Shown: positions 17,133 through 25,782 of the stretch, in pieces | Numbering within the stretch: the first letter of the stretch is position 1 | Layout of the letters: each line of letters begins with the position of its first letter | From: Ruminococcus sp. | GTDB lineage: Bacteria > Bacillota > Clostridia > Oscillospirales > Ruminococcaceae | DNA: 50,921 bases | NCBI GenBank assembly: GCA_017624895.1 | Contig: JAGAMB010000009.1 | Location: 1 to 50,921, forward strand | Direction of reading: 5' to 3' | Made by a program: the position numbers and the translations under genes | Notes under the pieces: generated by a model | What the model was told of the DNA's origin: nothing | Databases searched by the model: none | Seen by the model: the letters and a program-made list of their open reading frames with translations, nothing else

Positions 17133-18449
17133 CTAAAACCCTTGTTTTTTCAATTCCGCCACAAGATCTGCGTAAAATTCCCTTACGTCGTATCCTTCGA
17201 TATTTTCACGGAAAAGGTCAATGGTATCGCCATGGCTGATACCGCGGATACCGCTTGCTGTCACCATTCTATGCTCACCGTGTATTGCTGCGCCCTCCCA
17301 CACAAGTCCGTCGCTTCTGCCGTTGAGCTTTTTTATTATGAGATAGCCCACATTAAGGGGCAGACCTGCGGAAAATACGCTTTTCATAACCGACATACAG
17401 CTTCTGTAGGAAACTCCGGGGCAATCCTCCATATATGGAGCAAGTATTTTTAATCGGGCAGGGCTTAAATCCCCCACACCTGCAAGAAAATCAGGCTCTT
17501 TATCGCCTAATTTGCGGAAAATGGAGTTGTATCTGTCAGCTATCCATTTCACCATTTTATCGGGGCATTTCTCCATAAGATAATCAACCATATCGCTGCC
17601 GCCGTGTGGTGTATTTATCGTTGTAAGGGTTGCCACACAGTCGCCTAATCCGAGAGAGCTTATGGCATAACGGCTGTCGAGTCCGCCTTTTGAGTGGGCG
17701 ATAATATTCACCTTTTCCGCCCCTGTTTCCGCAAGAACACGCTTAATCTGCTCTTTCAGCTCCGCGGCACTTTCGGGAATTGACTTTGCTGACTGCTGAT
17801 TTCCGTAAAATACCGTTGCACCGTTGCGTATAAGCGTCGCAGGTACGCGCCCCCAGTAGTTCATATACTGCCAATCGCGGAAGAATATTCCGTGTACCAT
17901 AACAATGGGATATTTCGTTTTGCATATCTCATTTTCAGCTCGTGCCGCTTCAAGCTCCGCCTTTGAAAGCTCGAATATATATTCCCGCTTTGCCGTTTTA
18001 TAAAATCTGCGGATAAGAATGAGATTTATAACAGGCATCCACCAGAAAATCAGCAGGAGAATATAATCCACCGCCTTTATCTGTTTTGAGCCGGCGGCTG
18101 TACGGATAAAGCCGTCCATAAATACTATGCCTATGGCAAGCAGAGGCATAACAATGGAAAATATCTTCGGCAGAATGCCTGCATCAGATTTGACGAAATA
18201 GAGAATTAAGACGATTATTTCAGGGATTATCGCCATTCCCGTCAGCCATAAAAGAGATATTCCCCTTTTCAGCGAGCTTAATCGAAAGCTTTTTATGGTT
18301 GTTTTCTCCCAGCGTATGAGGATAACAAGGAATATAATTGACAGTATCACAGTTCCGCCGATTTTTATTCCGGTAGGAAATGTTGTTTCAGTCCATATTG
18401 GTACAAGATTATAGAAAACAAGCAGTAGAATTAATTCTAAAAATTTCAT
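17133..18449 (-). CDS. Membrane-anchored alpha/beta hydrolase, lipase-like
   Basis: The 438-residue protein opens with four or five membrane segments (residues 1-150, for example ILLLVFYNLVPIW and IIPEIIVLILYFV). A lipase-type hydrolase domain follows: VMVHGIFF (oxyanion loop), the nucleophile elbow AHSKGG with Ser near 255, INTPHGGSDM, and a C-terminal GISHGDTID that supplies the catalytic His. The arrangement resembles triacylglycerol lipase/PGAP1-like enzymes such as LipA. The substrate is unknown. The ribosome site GGAG is 13 bases upstream of the ATG. A terminator (18472-18503) sits just before it, so it may depend on read-through from the zinc-ribbon gene. Confidence 0.83.
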   Translation of the reverse strand: MKFLELILLLVFYNLVPIWTETTFPTGIKIGGTVILSIIFLVILIRWEKTTIKSFRLSSLKRGISLLWLTGMAIIPEIIVLILYFVKSDAGILPKIFSIVMPLLAIGIVFMDGFIRTAAGSKQIKAVDYILLLIFWWMPVINLILIRRFYKTAKREYIFELSKAELEAARAENEICKTKYPIVMVHGIFFRDWQYMNYWGRVPATLIRNGATVFYGNQQSAKSIPESAAELKEQIKRVLAETGAEKVNIIAHSKGGLDSRYAISSLGLGDCVATLTTINTPHGGSDMVDYLMEKCPDKMVKWIADRYNSIFRKLGDKEPDFLAGVGDLSPARLKILAPYMEDCPGVSYRSCMSVMKSVFSAGLPLNVGYLIIKKLNGRSDGLVWEGAAIHGEHRMVTASGIRGISHGDTIDLFRENIEGYDVREFYADLVAELKKQGF

Positions 18450-18471
18450 ATCGTATATTTTTCTCCATATA

Positions 18472-18503
18472 CAAAAACAAGAGCGACAAAATGCCGCCCT
18501 TGT
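18472..18503 (-). terminator. Terminator between the zinc-ribbon gene and the lipase-like gene
   Basis: On the minus strand ACAAGGGCG pairs with CGCTCTTGT (one G-U), followed by TTTTT. The downstream gene's GGAG starts only about six bases after the T-run, so attenuation by read-through is possible. Confidence 0.8.
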
Positions 18504-18515
18504 ACTTGTAATTGA

Positions 18516-18950
18516 TTAATAATTCTTGTTTGAGTCAGCGTTGAAGAACTGATTGCTGCTCTCTGTGTAATAATCGTTAGGCTCAAGTGACATAAAATCG
18601 TCATCTTCCATTTCAGGAAGTCTTGCACCGCAGCGGCCACAGAACTGGAAACGCTCGTTAACCTCTGCATCGCACTTTGGACAAATCTTATAGCCTCTGA
18701 TGCCGTTAAGCTCAAATCTCATCTTCTTGATACGTCTGCGGCGAGTATCAATATCATCGCAGAGAATCTTCAGATTTGCAGGATCCTCATTAGGATTTTT
18801 GTAGTACTTCTTACCGAGATCTGTGAAAATCTCCATAATTCTTTCTTCCTCATAGAGGATTTTTCTTTTGAGGTTATTAGCCTCGGACATACTCTTGGTT
18901 TTATCGGAAACACCCTTGGAAACATCACCGATTTTATCGAGAATACCCAT
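18516..18950 (-). CDS. Zinc-ribbon domain protein
   Basis: The 144-residue protein has a helical, charged N-terminal half (MGILDKIGDVSKGVSDKTKS, then a likely coiled coil with Arg-rich RRRRIKKMRFELNG) and a zinc ribbon CPKCDAEVNERFQFCGRCG at about 103-121, with four Cys for one zinc. The tail is acidic (EMEDDD). I chose ATG 18950: GGAG precedes it by about 8 bases, and the promoter at 19043-19071 starts transcription near 19035, too late for the upstream start at 19028. Such proteins are common and uncharacterised in Clostridia; function unknown. Confidence 0.82.
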   Translation of the reverse strand: MGILDKIGDVSKGVSDKTKSMSEANNLKRKILYEEERIMEIFTDLGKKYYKNPNEDPANLKILCDDIDTRRRRIKKMRFELNGIRGYKICPKCDAEVNERFQFCGRCGARLPEMEDDDFMSLEPNDYYTESSNQFFNADSNKNY

Positions 18951-19042
18951 TTCTATCAACTCCATTTTCATATTGCGTGTTGCAGAGAAGTACGTTATCC
19001 CAAACTGATAAACTCCAGCCACAACCACTATACAGTACTTAT

Positions 19043-19071
19043 ATTATACAATTTTTTGTACAATTTGTCAA
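19043..19071 (-). promoter_or_regulatory. Promoter of the zinc-ribbon gene
   Basis: On the minus strand TTGACA (19071-19066), 17-base spacer, TATAAT (19048-19043): full consensus. It predicts a leader of about 85 bases. Confidence 0.88.
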
Positions 19072-19200
19072 GTGAATTTGAAAATAATCCAATAAATTAC
19101 TTTTATAGCCGTTAGCTTTTCACGACATTCTGTCATGGGGACTGCCAAAATCAACCCCTACGAAATAATTATGAATTACGCATTAATTCTTAATTCTTAA
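19072..19200. repeat. Intergenic repeat remnant with AATTATGAATTA / TTAATTCTTAATT units
   Basis: The stretch holds GGGGACTGCC...CCCCTACGAAATAATTATGAATTACGCATTAA followed by TTCTTAATTCTTAATTA. The same words recur at 22215-22310, 27925-27952 and 31630-31700. It appears to be a degenerate copy of a dispersed intergenic repeat. Confidence 0.5.
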
Positions 19201-19632
19201 TTAATCAGAAAGGTCCTGCTCCGTAAGCTGAATTATACCGCCCTTTGTAAGTGCATCAGAAGCGTGTTTAATATCGTCCACACGGATAACAAAAGAAACA
19301 GACTTGTCAGATGCTCCTGTAAATGCGTAAAGGTACTCCAGATTTACATTTTCAGCGCCTAAAATATCAAGAACTCGGCTGAGCTGTCCGGGAGAATCGG
19401 GGATTGTGATTGCTACAATTTCCGTTACAGTAACGGCATACGAAGCATTTTTCAACACCTTTTCAGCCTTGTCGGTATCATTTACAACCATACGAAGAAT
19501 ACCGAAATCGGAAGTATCTGCAAGGCTGAGGGCGCGTACATTGATACCGCTGTCCTTCAGCAGAGCCATTACTCCTGTCAGCTGATTTGGCTTGTTGTCA
19601 ACGAATACTGAAATCTGTTTTGCGTTTGCCAT
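19201..19632 (-). CDS. Tandem ACT-domain protein
   Basis: The 143-residue protein consists of two ACT domains: QISVFVDNKPNQLTGVMALL (6-25) and VAITIPDSPGQLSRVLDIL (about 72-90), each with the Gly-x-Leu loop that binds amino acids. Its gene is last in the operon, 13 bases after paaK, and this pairing of PaaK with a tandem ACT protein is recurrent in anaerobes. It probably senses an aromatic amino acid and regulates the ligase or operon; that is inference. I chose ATG 19632 because AAGGAGG lies 8 bases upstream; the longer reading starts inside paaK. Confidence 0.88.
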   Translation of the reverse strand: MANAKQISVFVDNKPNQLTGVMALLKDSGINVRALSLADTSDFGILRMVVNDTDKAEKVLKNASYAVTVTEIVAITIPDSPGQLSRVLDILGAENVNLEYLYAFTGASDKSVSFVIRVDDIKHASDALTKGGIIQLTEQDLSD

Positions 19633-19645
19633 AATTCTTTCCTCC

Positions 19646-20953
19646 TTAATCGTGAAGCTTTCTCTTGTCGATAACACGTACAGCCTTGCCCTCGCTTCTT
19701 GTGATAGACTTAGGACTTACAAGGTGTACCTTGGGGTTAATTCCCAGCATTGTCTTGATAGCAAGTGCCAGAGCCTTCTCCTTCTCCTGCATTACCTTCA
19801 TCTTATCAGAGAACTGTTCGGGATTCATCTCAACGCTGATATCAAGAGTATCTGTATTATTCACACGGTCAACCTCTATGAGATAGTTGGGTGAATATCC
19901 CTGCTCGATAAGAACTGTTTCAATCTGTGATGGGAATACATTTACACCACGGATAATAAGCATATCGTCGCTTCTTCCCATTGGCTTTCTCATCTTGATG
20001 AGAGTACGTCCGCAGGAACACTTCTTGCGGCTGAGTACGCATAAATCTCTTGTTCTGTAGCGGAGAAGCGGAAATGCTTCCTTTGTTATGCTTGTAAATA
20101 CAAGCTCGCCTACTTCGCCCTCAGGGAGAACCTCGCCTGTTTCGGGATCAATAATTTCGGGAATGAAGTGGTCTTCATTGATGTGCATACCTGTCTGCTC
20201 ACAGCACTCAAATGATACACCGGGGCCGCTTGTTTCTGTAAGACCATAGATATCATAAGCCTTGATGTCAAGTGAAGCCTCAATAGACTTTCTCATTTCC
20301 TCTGTCCATGGCTCCGCACCGAAAATACCTGCTTTAAGGCTGATATCATCGGGAGTAAGTCCCATTTCGTGGAGAGTTTCGCCGATATAAGCGGCATATG
20401 AGGGAGTACAGCAGAGAATAGTTGAACCGAGGTCACGCATAAAGCCGATCTGACGCTCTGTATTTCCGCTTGACATGGGAAGTGTAAGACAGCCTACCTT
20501 ATGTGAACCGCCGTTAAGTCCGGGGCCGCCTGTGAAAAGTCCGTAGCCGTAAGCTACCTGACATACATCGTCCTTAGTACCGCCTGCTGCAACGATAGCT
20601 CTTGCACAGCAGTTTTCCCAAAGCTCAATATCATTCTGTGTGTAGAACGCAACTACACGCTTGCCTGTTGTACCGCTTGTGGACTGGATACGAACACAGT
20701 CACTAAGCGGCTTTGCAAGAAGTCCATAAGGGTATGCATCACGCAGGTCAGCTTTTGTGAGGAAGGGCAGCTTGTGAAGATCATCAACAGACTGGATATC
20801 CTCAGGCTTCACGCCCTTTTCGTCCATGAGGTTACGATAATACTCAACATTTTCGTAAACGTGCTTCACCTGTGCCACAAGACGCTCACTCTGAAGCTTT
20901 TTCATGTCCTCATAGGGCATACATTCAATTTCCTGATTCCAATAGTTTGCCAT
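19646..20953 (-). CDS. paaK: Phenylacetate-CoA ligase family enzyme
   Basis: The 435-residue adenylate-forming ligase activates an arylacetate with ATP and CoA. Visible motifs are the P-loop-like STSGTTGKR, YGLTETSGPG, RYRTRDLC and GRSDDMLIIRGVNVFPSQIE, the last being the hinge before the C-terminal lid domain; SEGKAVRVIDKR carries the catalytic Lys region. Length matches clostridial PaaK. The ribosome site AGGAGG is 9 bases upstream. It shares the operon with iorA and iorB, so arylacetyl-CoA is the likely common intermediate (phenyl-, indole- or hydroxyphenyl-acetyl-CoA). Confidence 0.94.
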   Translation of the reverse strand: MANYWNQEIECMPYEDMKKLQSERLVAQVKHVYENVEYYRNLMDEKGVKPEDIQSVDDLHKLPFLTKADLRDAYPYGLLAKPLSDCVRIQSTSGTTGKRVVAFYTQNDIELWENCCARAIVAAGGTKDDVCQVAYGYGLFTGGPGLNGGSHKVGCLTLPMSSGNTERQIGFMRDLGSTILCCTPSYAAYIGETLHEMGLTPDDISLKAGIFGAEPWTEEMRKSIEASLDIKAYDIYGLTETSGPGVSFECCEQTGMHINEDHFIPEIIDPETGEVLPEGEVGELVFTSITKEAFPLLRYRTRDLCVLSRKKCSCGRTLIKMRKPMGRSDDMLIIRGVNVFPSQIETVLIEQGYSPNYLIEVDRVNNTDTLDISVEMNPEQFSDKMKVMQEKEKALALAIKTMLGINPKVHLVSPKSITRSEGKAVRVIDKRKLHD

Positions 20954-20990
20954 TGGTTTTTCCTCCTGTTTCTTATATAAAATTTTTAAA

Positions 20991-21590
20991 TCAGTTCAGT
21001 AATTTCATTTTTGACAAATCATCATAATTGATATGCTTGCTTAGATTGTTCTGCAAATCAATAATAAGATTTTCAAATTCGCTGTAACAACCCTTTGTAC
21101 GCATTTCGTCCGCAAGCTCAGACTCAGAATCAATACCGAGAACATAATCGAGAGCATCAATTCCATTTTGAAGCACAACTGACAGATTATATTTCGACTT
21201 GCCGCTGAAAAGCTTTTTCTTTGCAATATCCTGTTTCAAAATTTCCAGAACCGCAAGGTATTCGTCAGCGTAACCTATACATTCCGAGGAATAGTCCCTG
21301 CCATTCAGTACATTATCCAGCAGACAGGCTGCCGCCCAGATTTCGCTTGCACTTTCAATATCAACGCTTTTATCGCTCAACGCTTCTTCAACAGTCTTTT
21401 CAATCTCTCCCTTGGAAAGTTTAGAAGTCTGCTTCAAGGTTTTACGAAGAACAGAAGCGTCTTTTTGCGTCATTTCCCTTGTGACAATTTCAAATTGAAA
21501 ATTATTGATATATTCAAGCGGTCTGAAATAACTTTCGGAGCGTTCGGATATGTATTTACTGATATTTTCGTATTTAAACGGTGTCATCAT
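20991..21590 (-). CDS. Unknown protein within the ior-paaK operon
   Basis: I do not recognise this 199-residue protein. It looks soluble and mainly helical, rich in Lys, Glu, Leu and Ser, with no cysteine-metal motif, signal peptide or membrane segment. It starts 6 bases after the iorB stop (ATGATG; either Met possible) and has only a weak GAAG upstream, so its translation probably depends on iorB. It ends 37 bases before paaK. Being held between iorB and paaK suggests a link to arylacetate metabolism, but nothing in the protein itself shows a function. Confidence 0.75.
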   Translation of the reverse strand: MMTPFKYENISKYISERSESYFRPLEYINNFQFEIVTREMTQKDASVLRKTLKQTSKLSKGEIEKTVEEALSDKSVDIESASEIWAAACLLDNVLNGRDYSSECIGYADEYLAVLEILKQDIAKKKLFSGKSKYNLSVVLQNGIDALDYVLGIDSESELADEMRTKGCYSEFENLIIDLQNNLSKHINYDDLSKMKLLN

Positions 21591-21596
21591 TATATA

Positions 21597-22178
21597 TTAC
21601 TTCTTAGCAGCATTTCTGCCAAGCTCAAATGCCTTTTTGTTCAGTTCAAGGAATTTGGGAGGTACGCACTGTTCAAGAGCATTCTGCCAAAGCTCCTCAG
21701 GGAAATCTGTCTTTGCAGAAAGCACACCCATAAGAACTACGTTTGAAGCCTTTGCTGTACCTGCCTCCTCAGCAAGTGAAAGAGCGTCAACAGCTGTAAT
21801 ATCAGCACCTGCATCAGCGAGCTTGCTTACGAGGTCAGCAGGATATTCCATAGCGCCTGTAATAACGGGCATAGGCTCAATCTGCTGTGTTGATGTGATA
21901 AGTGTGCCGCCCTTTTTCAGATATGGCAGACAACGTGCAGCTTCAAGCAGCTCAAAGGAAATTACAGCGTCAGCCTCGCCCTTTTCTACAACGGGAGAAT
22001 ACACCTTATCGCCGTATTTTACGTATGTAACAACAGAACCGCCGCGCTGGCTCATTCCGTGAACTTCGCTTACCTTAACATCATATCCCTGTGCAAGAAG
22101 CACATTTCCCAGAAGTCTTGATGCCAGCAGAGAACCCTGTCCGCCGACTCCGACTATCATAATTGATTTAGTTTCCAT
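21597..22178 (-). CDS. iorB: Indolepyruvate:ferredoxin oxidoreductase, beta subunit
   Basis: The 193-residue gamma-type subunit of a 2-oxoacid:ferredoxin oxidoreductase starts with SIMIVGVGGQGSLLASRLL, the family's Gly-rich motif, followed by SEVHGMSQRGGSVVTYVKYG, which is characteristic of IorB. It pairs with IorA (22950-24680) to convert arylpyruvate, CoA and oxidised ferredoxin to aryl-acetyl-CoA, CO2 and reduced ferredoxin, or the reverse. AAGGAG lies 11 bases upstream. Unusually, iorA and iorB are separated by two small genes and a repeat rather than being adjacent. Confidence 0.95.
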   Translation of the reverse strand: METKSIMIVGVGGQGSLLASRLLGNVLLAQGYDVKVSEVHGMSQRGGSVVTYVKYGDKVYSPVVEKGEADAVISFELLEAARCLPYLKKGGTLITSTQQIEPMPVITGAMEYPADLVSKLADAGADITAVDALSLAEEAGTAKASNVVLMGVLSAKTDFPEELWQNALEQCVPPKFLELNKKAFELGRNAAKK

Positions 22179-22214
22179 ATTTGAATTTACTCCTTACTAT
22201 TTTGGTAGAAAAAC

Positions 22215-22310
22215 CAATATCTGCACGGACTGCCGGAGGCAGCCCCTACAAATTGGCTATTATACATTATTTCGTGTAGGGACGGATATTATCCGCCCGA
22301 AATTACGGAA
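22215..22310. repeat. Dispersed REP-like repeat inside the ior operon
   Basis: The sequence contains GGACTGCCGGAGGCAGCCCC (a hairpin) and GTAGGGACGGATATTATCCGCCC, where CGGATA and TATCCG form a palindrome around one T. Related copies lie at 31640-31665 and 33268-33300. It lies in the 145-base gap between iorB and the small membrane protein gene. Confidence 0.7.
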
Positions 22311-22323
22311 CGAAATTAATATT

Positions 22324-22539
22324 CTATTCCTCCTGATTATCAGACAAATCCTTTTCAGGAAAAATCGGCTCGCCATTGAAAAAACGCTGAACATATTCCT
22401 CTGTTTCGTCAAAAATGAGAAACAGAACAACAAGTATACCAAACTTCGCCCAGAAATTCATTTCAAGTCTGTCCGCAATAAATACCACAATAAAAAGCTG
22501 AATGAATCTGTATATGAAATTTATTATCTGTAGCTTCAT
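22324..22539 (-). CDS. Small membrane protein of unknown function
   Basis: The 71-residue protein has two hydrophobic segments (FIYRFIQLFIVVFIADRL and FWAKFGILVVLFLIF) and an acidic C-terminal tail (EKDLSDNQEE). I chose ATG 22539, with GGTG 6 bases upstream; a GTG at 22548 is possible and adds three residues. It begins a few bases after the acidic protein gene, between iorA and iorB. I do not recognise the family. Confidence 0.6.
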   Translation of the reverse strand: MKLQIINFIYRFIQLFIVVFIADRLEMNFWAKFGILVVLFLIFDETEEYVQRFFNGEPIFPEKDLSDNQEE

Positions 22540-22553
22540 ATCAATCACCGTTT

Positions 22554-22934
22554 TTATTTGCGGATAATCTCCACATCTCCATCAACAAATCCTATTCCTA
22601 CAGGCTTTGATGTAAGTATATCGGCATATTTACCGTTTCCAAGATACGCCTCTACCCAGCCGGTTATAAGCTTCTGGGCAGCTTTCCAGTCCTTTTCTTC
22701 TTCGTCTGAAAGCTCAACGCAGAATATATCCTCCTCCGATGACCAACATTCCTCGCAAGCCCAATCGGGATCATTTTCGTCAAAAACCTCACAGGCTACA
22801 AGCTGAACGGCATAGACGCTTTCCTCGATAGACTCCTCATAAAGGTTAAAGCAGAATGATACTGTTTCATCGGGCATATCATTATTTTCTAAGATATTGT
22901 CAAGCCAGTTGACAAACTCAACATAGATATCCAT
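22554..22934 (-). CDS. Acidic protein of unknown function in the ior operon
   Basis: The 126-residue soluble protein is strongly acidic, with clusters such as EESIEESV, DEEEKDWKAAQ and a Trp-rich middle (WACEECWSSEED). GGGAGA stands 9 bases before the ATG, and only 15 bases separate it from the iorA stop. The composition recalls small immunity-like or housekeeping proteins, but no family was recognised. Its position between the two subunits of IOR is the only functional clue. Confidence 0.7.
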   Translation of the reverse strand: MDIYVEFVNWLDNILENNDMPDETVSFCFNLYEESIEESVYAVQLVACEVFDENDPDWACEECWSSEEDIFCVELSDEEEKDWKAAQKLITGWVEAYLGNGKYADILTSKPVGIGFVDGDVEIIRK

Positions 22935-22949
22935 AATATTTCTCCCAAA

Positions 22950-24680
22950 TTAAATAATTGCGCCAATCTTGCACTGTTCCTTGCATATACCGCAGCCTAC
23001 GCACTGAGTATGGTCAATAACAGCCTTTCCGTCCTTCATTGAAATAGCGGGACAGCCAAGCTTCATACACATCTTACAGCCTACGCACTTATCAGCCTCA
23101 ACCTTGAATGGAGCGTTATGCTTAACATATTTAAGAAGCGCACATGGTCTGCGTGAAATAATAACAGATGCCTCGTCAGCTGCAAGCTCCTCCTTGATAG
23201 CTGCCTCAGTTTCAGCAAGCTTATAGGGATCAACAACGCGTACACGCTTGATTCCGATAGCCTTGCAAAGCTGCTCAAGATCAACAGCAGCAGCAGGATC
23301 GCCCTTGAGATTTTTGCCTGTTGTGGGATTCTGCTGATGTCCTGTCATTCCTGTGATTGAGTTGTCAAGGATAATAACAGTTGAATTTGAGTTGTTGTAT
23401 GCAATATTTACAAGACCTGTCATACCGCTGTGCATAAATGTTGAATCACCGATAACCGCAACACTCTTATGCTCGCTCTCTGCACCTCTTGCCTTGTTGA
23501 AGCCGTGAAGTCCTGAAATCGAAGCGCCCATACAGATTGTTGTATCCATAGCGTTAAGAGGAGCAGCCGCACCGAGAGTATAACAGCCGATATCACCTGA
23601 TACTGTAACACCAAGCTTTTTCAGATTGTAGAAAAGTCCGCGGTGAGGACAGCCTGCACACATAACAGGAGGACGAACAGGAATTGCATCTTCAAGAACT
23701 GCAAACTCCTTCTTCTCGCCCAGAAGCTTTTCAGCGATCACAGACTGATTGATTTCACCGATACAGCCGAAAATAGCCTTGCCCTCTACATTTGTAACGC
23801 CGATATTGCAGCAATGTGACTCAATAATGCCGTCAAGCTCCTCAACAACAACAATGCGGTCATATTTAGCCGCAAAGTCGCGGATAAGCTGAACGGGCAT
23901 AGGATTAACCATACCAAGCTTTAATACAGATGCCTTTTCTCCGAGAGCCTCCTTGACATACTGATAAGCTGCACCGTTTGTAATAACGCCAAATTCAGCC
24001 TTATCTGATATCTCAACGCGGTTGAGAGGCGATGTTTCAGCATACTCTGTAAGCTTTGCTGTACGCTCCTCAACAAATACGTGTCTGCCTCTTGCAAATG
24101 CAGGCATCATAACGTATTTCTGGGGATTTTTTGTGTATTCCTTTAATTCAAGCTCCTGTCTGTCGAATGTTTCAACAATGCTCTGTGAGTGAGCTACGCG
24201 TGTTGACATTCTCACGATAACGGGAGTATCAAAATCTTCTGAAATTTCATATGCAAGCTTTACGAAATCACGACATTCTGTGGAATCTGATGGTTCAAGC
24301 ATAGGCACCTTTGATGCAATAGCGTGATGGCGGCTGTCCTGCTCATTCTGTGAGGAGTGCATACCCTGGTCGTCAGCTACGGCAATAACAAGTCCGCCGT
24401 TTACACCTGAATAAGAAGCTGTATAAAGGGGATCTGCCGCAACATTGAGTCCAACGTGCTTCATTCCGCAGAATGCTCTTGCACCTGCAATGGACGCGCC
24501 GAGAGCAGCTTCCATAGCAACCTTTTCATTGGGAGCCCATTCCGCGTATATTTCGTCATATTTTGCGACTTCCTCTGTGATTTCAGTTGAGGGAGTACCG
24601 GGGTAGCTTGATACTACCTTACAGCCTGCCTCGTAAAGACCTCTTGCGAAAGCCTCGTTACCTAACATAAGTTTTTTCAT
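22950..24680 (-). CDS. iorA: Indolepyruvate:ferredoxin oxidoreductase, alpha subunit
   Basis: The 576-residue subunit carries the pyrimidine domain (GNEAFARGLYEAGCKVVSSY, PGTPSTEI), the thiamine diphosphate-binding domain (GDSTFMHSGMTGLVN...NN, with LDNSITGMTGHQQNP) and a C-terminal two-cluster ferredoxin: CVGCKMCMKLGCP and CVGCGICKEQCK, eight Cys for two 4Fe-4S clusters. The entry motif CAGCPHRG (about 346) marks the IOR type. Length and order match known IorA. It is an oxygen-sensitive cytoplasmic enzyme of anaerobes. AAGGAAA lies upstream of the ATG. It may be co-transcribed with the HAD gene 43 bases before it. Confidence 0.97.
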   Translation of the reverse strand: MKKLMLGNEAFARGLYEAGCKVVSSYPGTPSTEITEEVAKYDEIYAEWAPNEKVAMEAALGASIAGARAFCGMKHVGLNVAADPLYTASYSGVNGGLVIAVADDQGMHSSQNEQDSRHHAIASKVPMLEPSDSTECRDFVKLAYEISEDFDTPVIVRMSTRVAHSQSIVETFDRQELELKEYTKNPQKYVMMPAFARGRHVFVEERTAKLTEYAETSPLNRVEISDKAEFGVITNGAAYQYVKEALGEKASVLKLGMVNPMPVQLIRDFAAKYDRIVVVEELDGIIESHCCNIGVTNVEGKAIFGCIGEINQSVIAEKLLGEKKEFAVLEDAIPVRPPVMCAGCPHRGLFYNLKKLGVTVSGDIGCYTLGAAAPLNAMDTTICMGASISGLHGFNKARGAESEHKSVAVIGDSTFMHSGMTGLVNIAYNNSNSTVIILDNSITGMTGHQQNPTTGKNLKGDPAAAVDLEQLCKAIGIKRVRVVDPYKLAETEAAIKEELAADEASVIISRRPCALLKYVKHNAPFKVEADKCVGCKMCMKLGCPAISMKDGKAVIDHTQCVGCGICKEQCKIGAII

Positions 24681-24723
24681 TGTTTACATTTCCTTTCCAG
24701 ATTTCAAATTATCTATGAAAATT

Positions 24724-25548
24724 TCAAATTTCAGCGTTTGTTAAAAGATAATCCGCAACTCCATTCTCATCGTTTGTGTCAATTACAAAATCTGCGGTTT
24801 TTTTCAGCTCATATTTTGCATTGCCCACGGCAATTTTCACATCAGCTTCCCTGAACATTGACAAATCGTTGAGATTATCCCCGAATGCCACAATTTTATC
24901 AAAGCCGTATTCCTCACGGAGAAATTTCAAGCCGTTAGCCTTTGAGGCATTTTCCGAGAAAATTTCAAGATAATGCTTTCCCGTATATGTATCCTCATAG
25001 AAAACGTGGTCAAGACCTTTCACAGAAGCGGCAATTCTCTCAATGGGGAGAAGCTTTTCATAATCCCCCGTTGAAGTGAGATACACCACACTTCCGTCAT
25101 TTTCGCTGTGCAAATCAGCACATTTCCATAGAGGCTGACCTGTTTTACTGCGGGTTTTTACATATTCCTGCATTAGTTCATTGAGATTGTCGCTGTAGCA
25201 AGTTCCGAACTTTTCACCTCTGAACTTGAACATAAACATTCCCACGTTATTTTCCGCAAATGCGTCGATTATCCTTGCAGCAGCATCAATGGGAATATCG
25301 GATTTACGGACATATCTGCCGCTTTTCCTGTCATATATCTCCGCCCCGTTATTGACAATACAGGGGACGTTGATATTCAGCTTTTCCGTGATACTTCCTG
25401 CGGAATATTCGGTTCTTGCGGTGGCATAAGTGAAATACATACCCTTTTCAATGAGGGAATTTATGGTATTCACCGTATAATCCGACAATTCAGCCTGCGA
25501 GTTCAGCAATGTGCCGTCTAAATCGGTAATATAAAGCGTTCTGCTCAA
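24724..25548 (-). CDS. HAD superfamily phosphatase, Cof-like (type IIB)
   Basis: The 274-residue protein shows motif I DLDGTLLN with both catalytic Asp, the motif II region TYATAR, and motif III/IV KIVAFGDNLNDLSMF, separated by the type IIB cap domain. Such enzymes dephosphorylate sugar phosphates, nucleotides or flavin precursors; the substrate cannot be told. I chose TTG 25548 because GGAG lies 8 bases upstream and the protein then begins just before the first beta strand; the longer ATG start at 25596 lies at the predicted transcription start. Confidence 0.9.
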   Translation of the reverse strand: MSRTLYITDLDGTLLNSQAELSDYTVNTINSLIEKGMYFTYATARTEYSAGSITEKLNINVPCIVNNGAEIYDRKSGRYVRKSDIPIDAAARIIDAFAENNVGMFMFKFRGEKFGTCYSDNLNELMQEYVKTRSKTGQPLWKCADLHSENDGSVVYLTSTGDYEKLLPIERIAASVKGLDHVFYEDTYTGKHYLEIFSENASKANGLKFLREEYGFDKIVAFGDNLNDLSMFREADVKIAVGNAKYELKKTADFVIDTNDENGVADYLLTNAEI

Positions 25549-25584
25549 TAGCGTCACTCCATATGGTAAAATTAGCCTTATTGC

Positions 25585-25590
25585 ATTATA
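25585..25590 (-). promoter_or_regulatory. Extended -10 promoter of the HAD/ior operon
   Basis: On the minus strand TATAAT (25590-25585) is preceded by TGC; no good -35 lies at the right distance. It is the only promoter-like element before the HAD gene. Confidence 0.5.
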
Positions 25591-25763
25591 GCACAAAAAA
25601 AGCTACATATAATTATAACATAAAATCTACAAAAAGTGAAGAATTTAATCAGTATTTATAAAATTTTGTAAACAACTACAAAATATATATGCTATTGATG
25701 TACATATTGACTAATCAGACTTGTGTATTATATTATAAAAAACAAAAATTCCGGGTTAATGAT

Positions 25764-25782
25764 TGCGGAAATTATTTCCGCA
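25764..25782. repeat. Hairpin in the gap before the folT promoter
   Basis: TGCGGAAA and TTTCCGCA form a perfect 8-bp stem with a TTA loop. The region 25600-25860 is otherwise AT-rich and without genes. The hairpin might end stray transcription but lacks a proper T-run. Confidence 0.4.
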
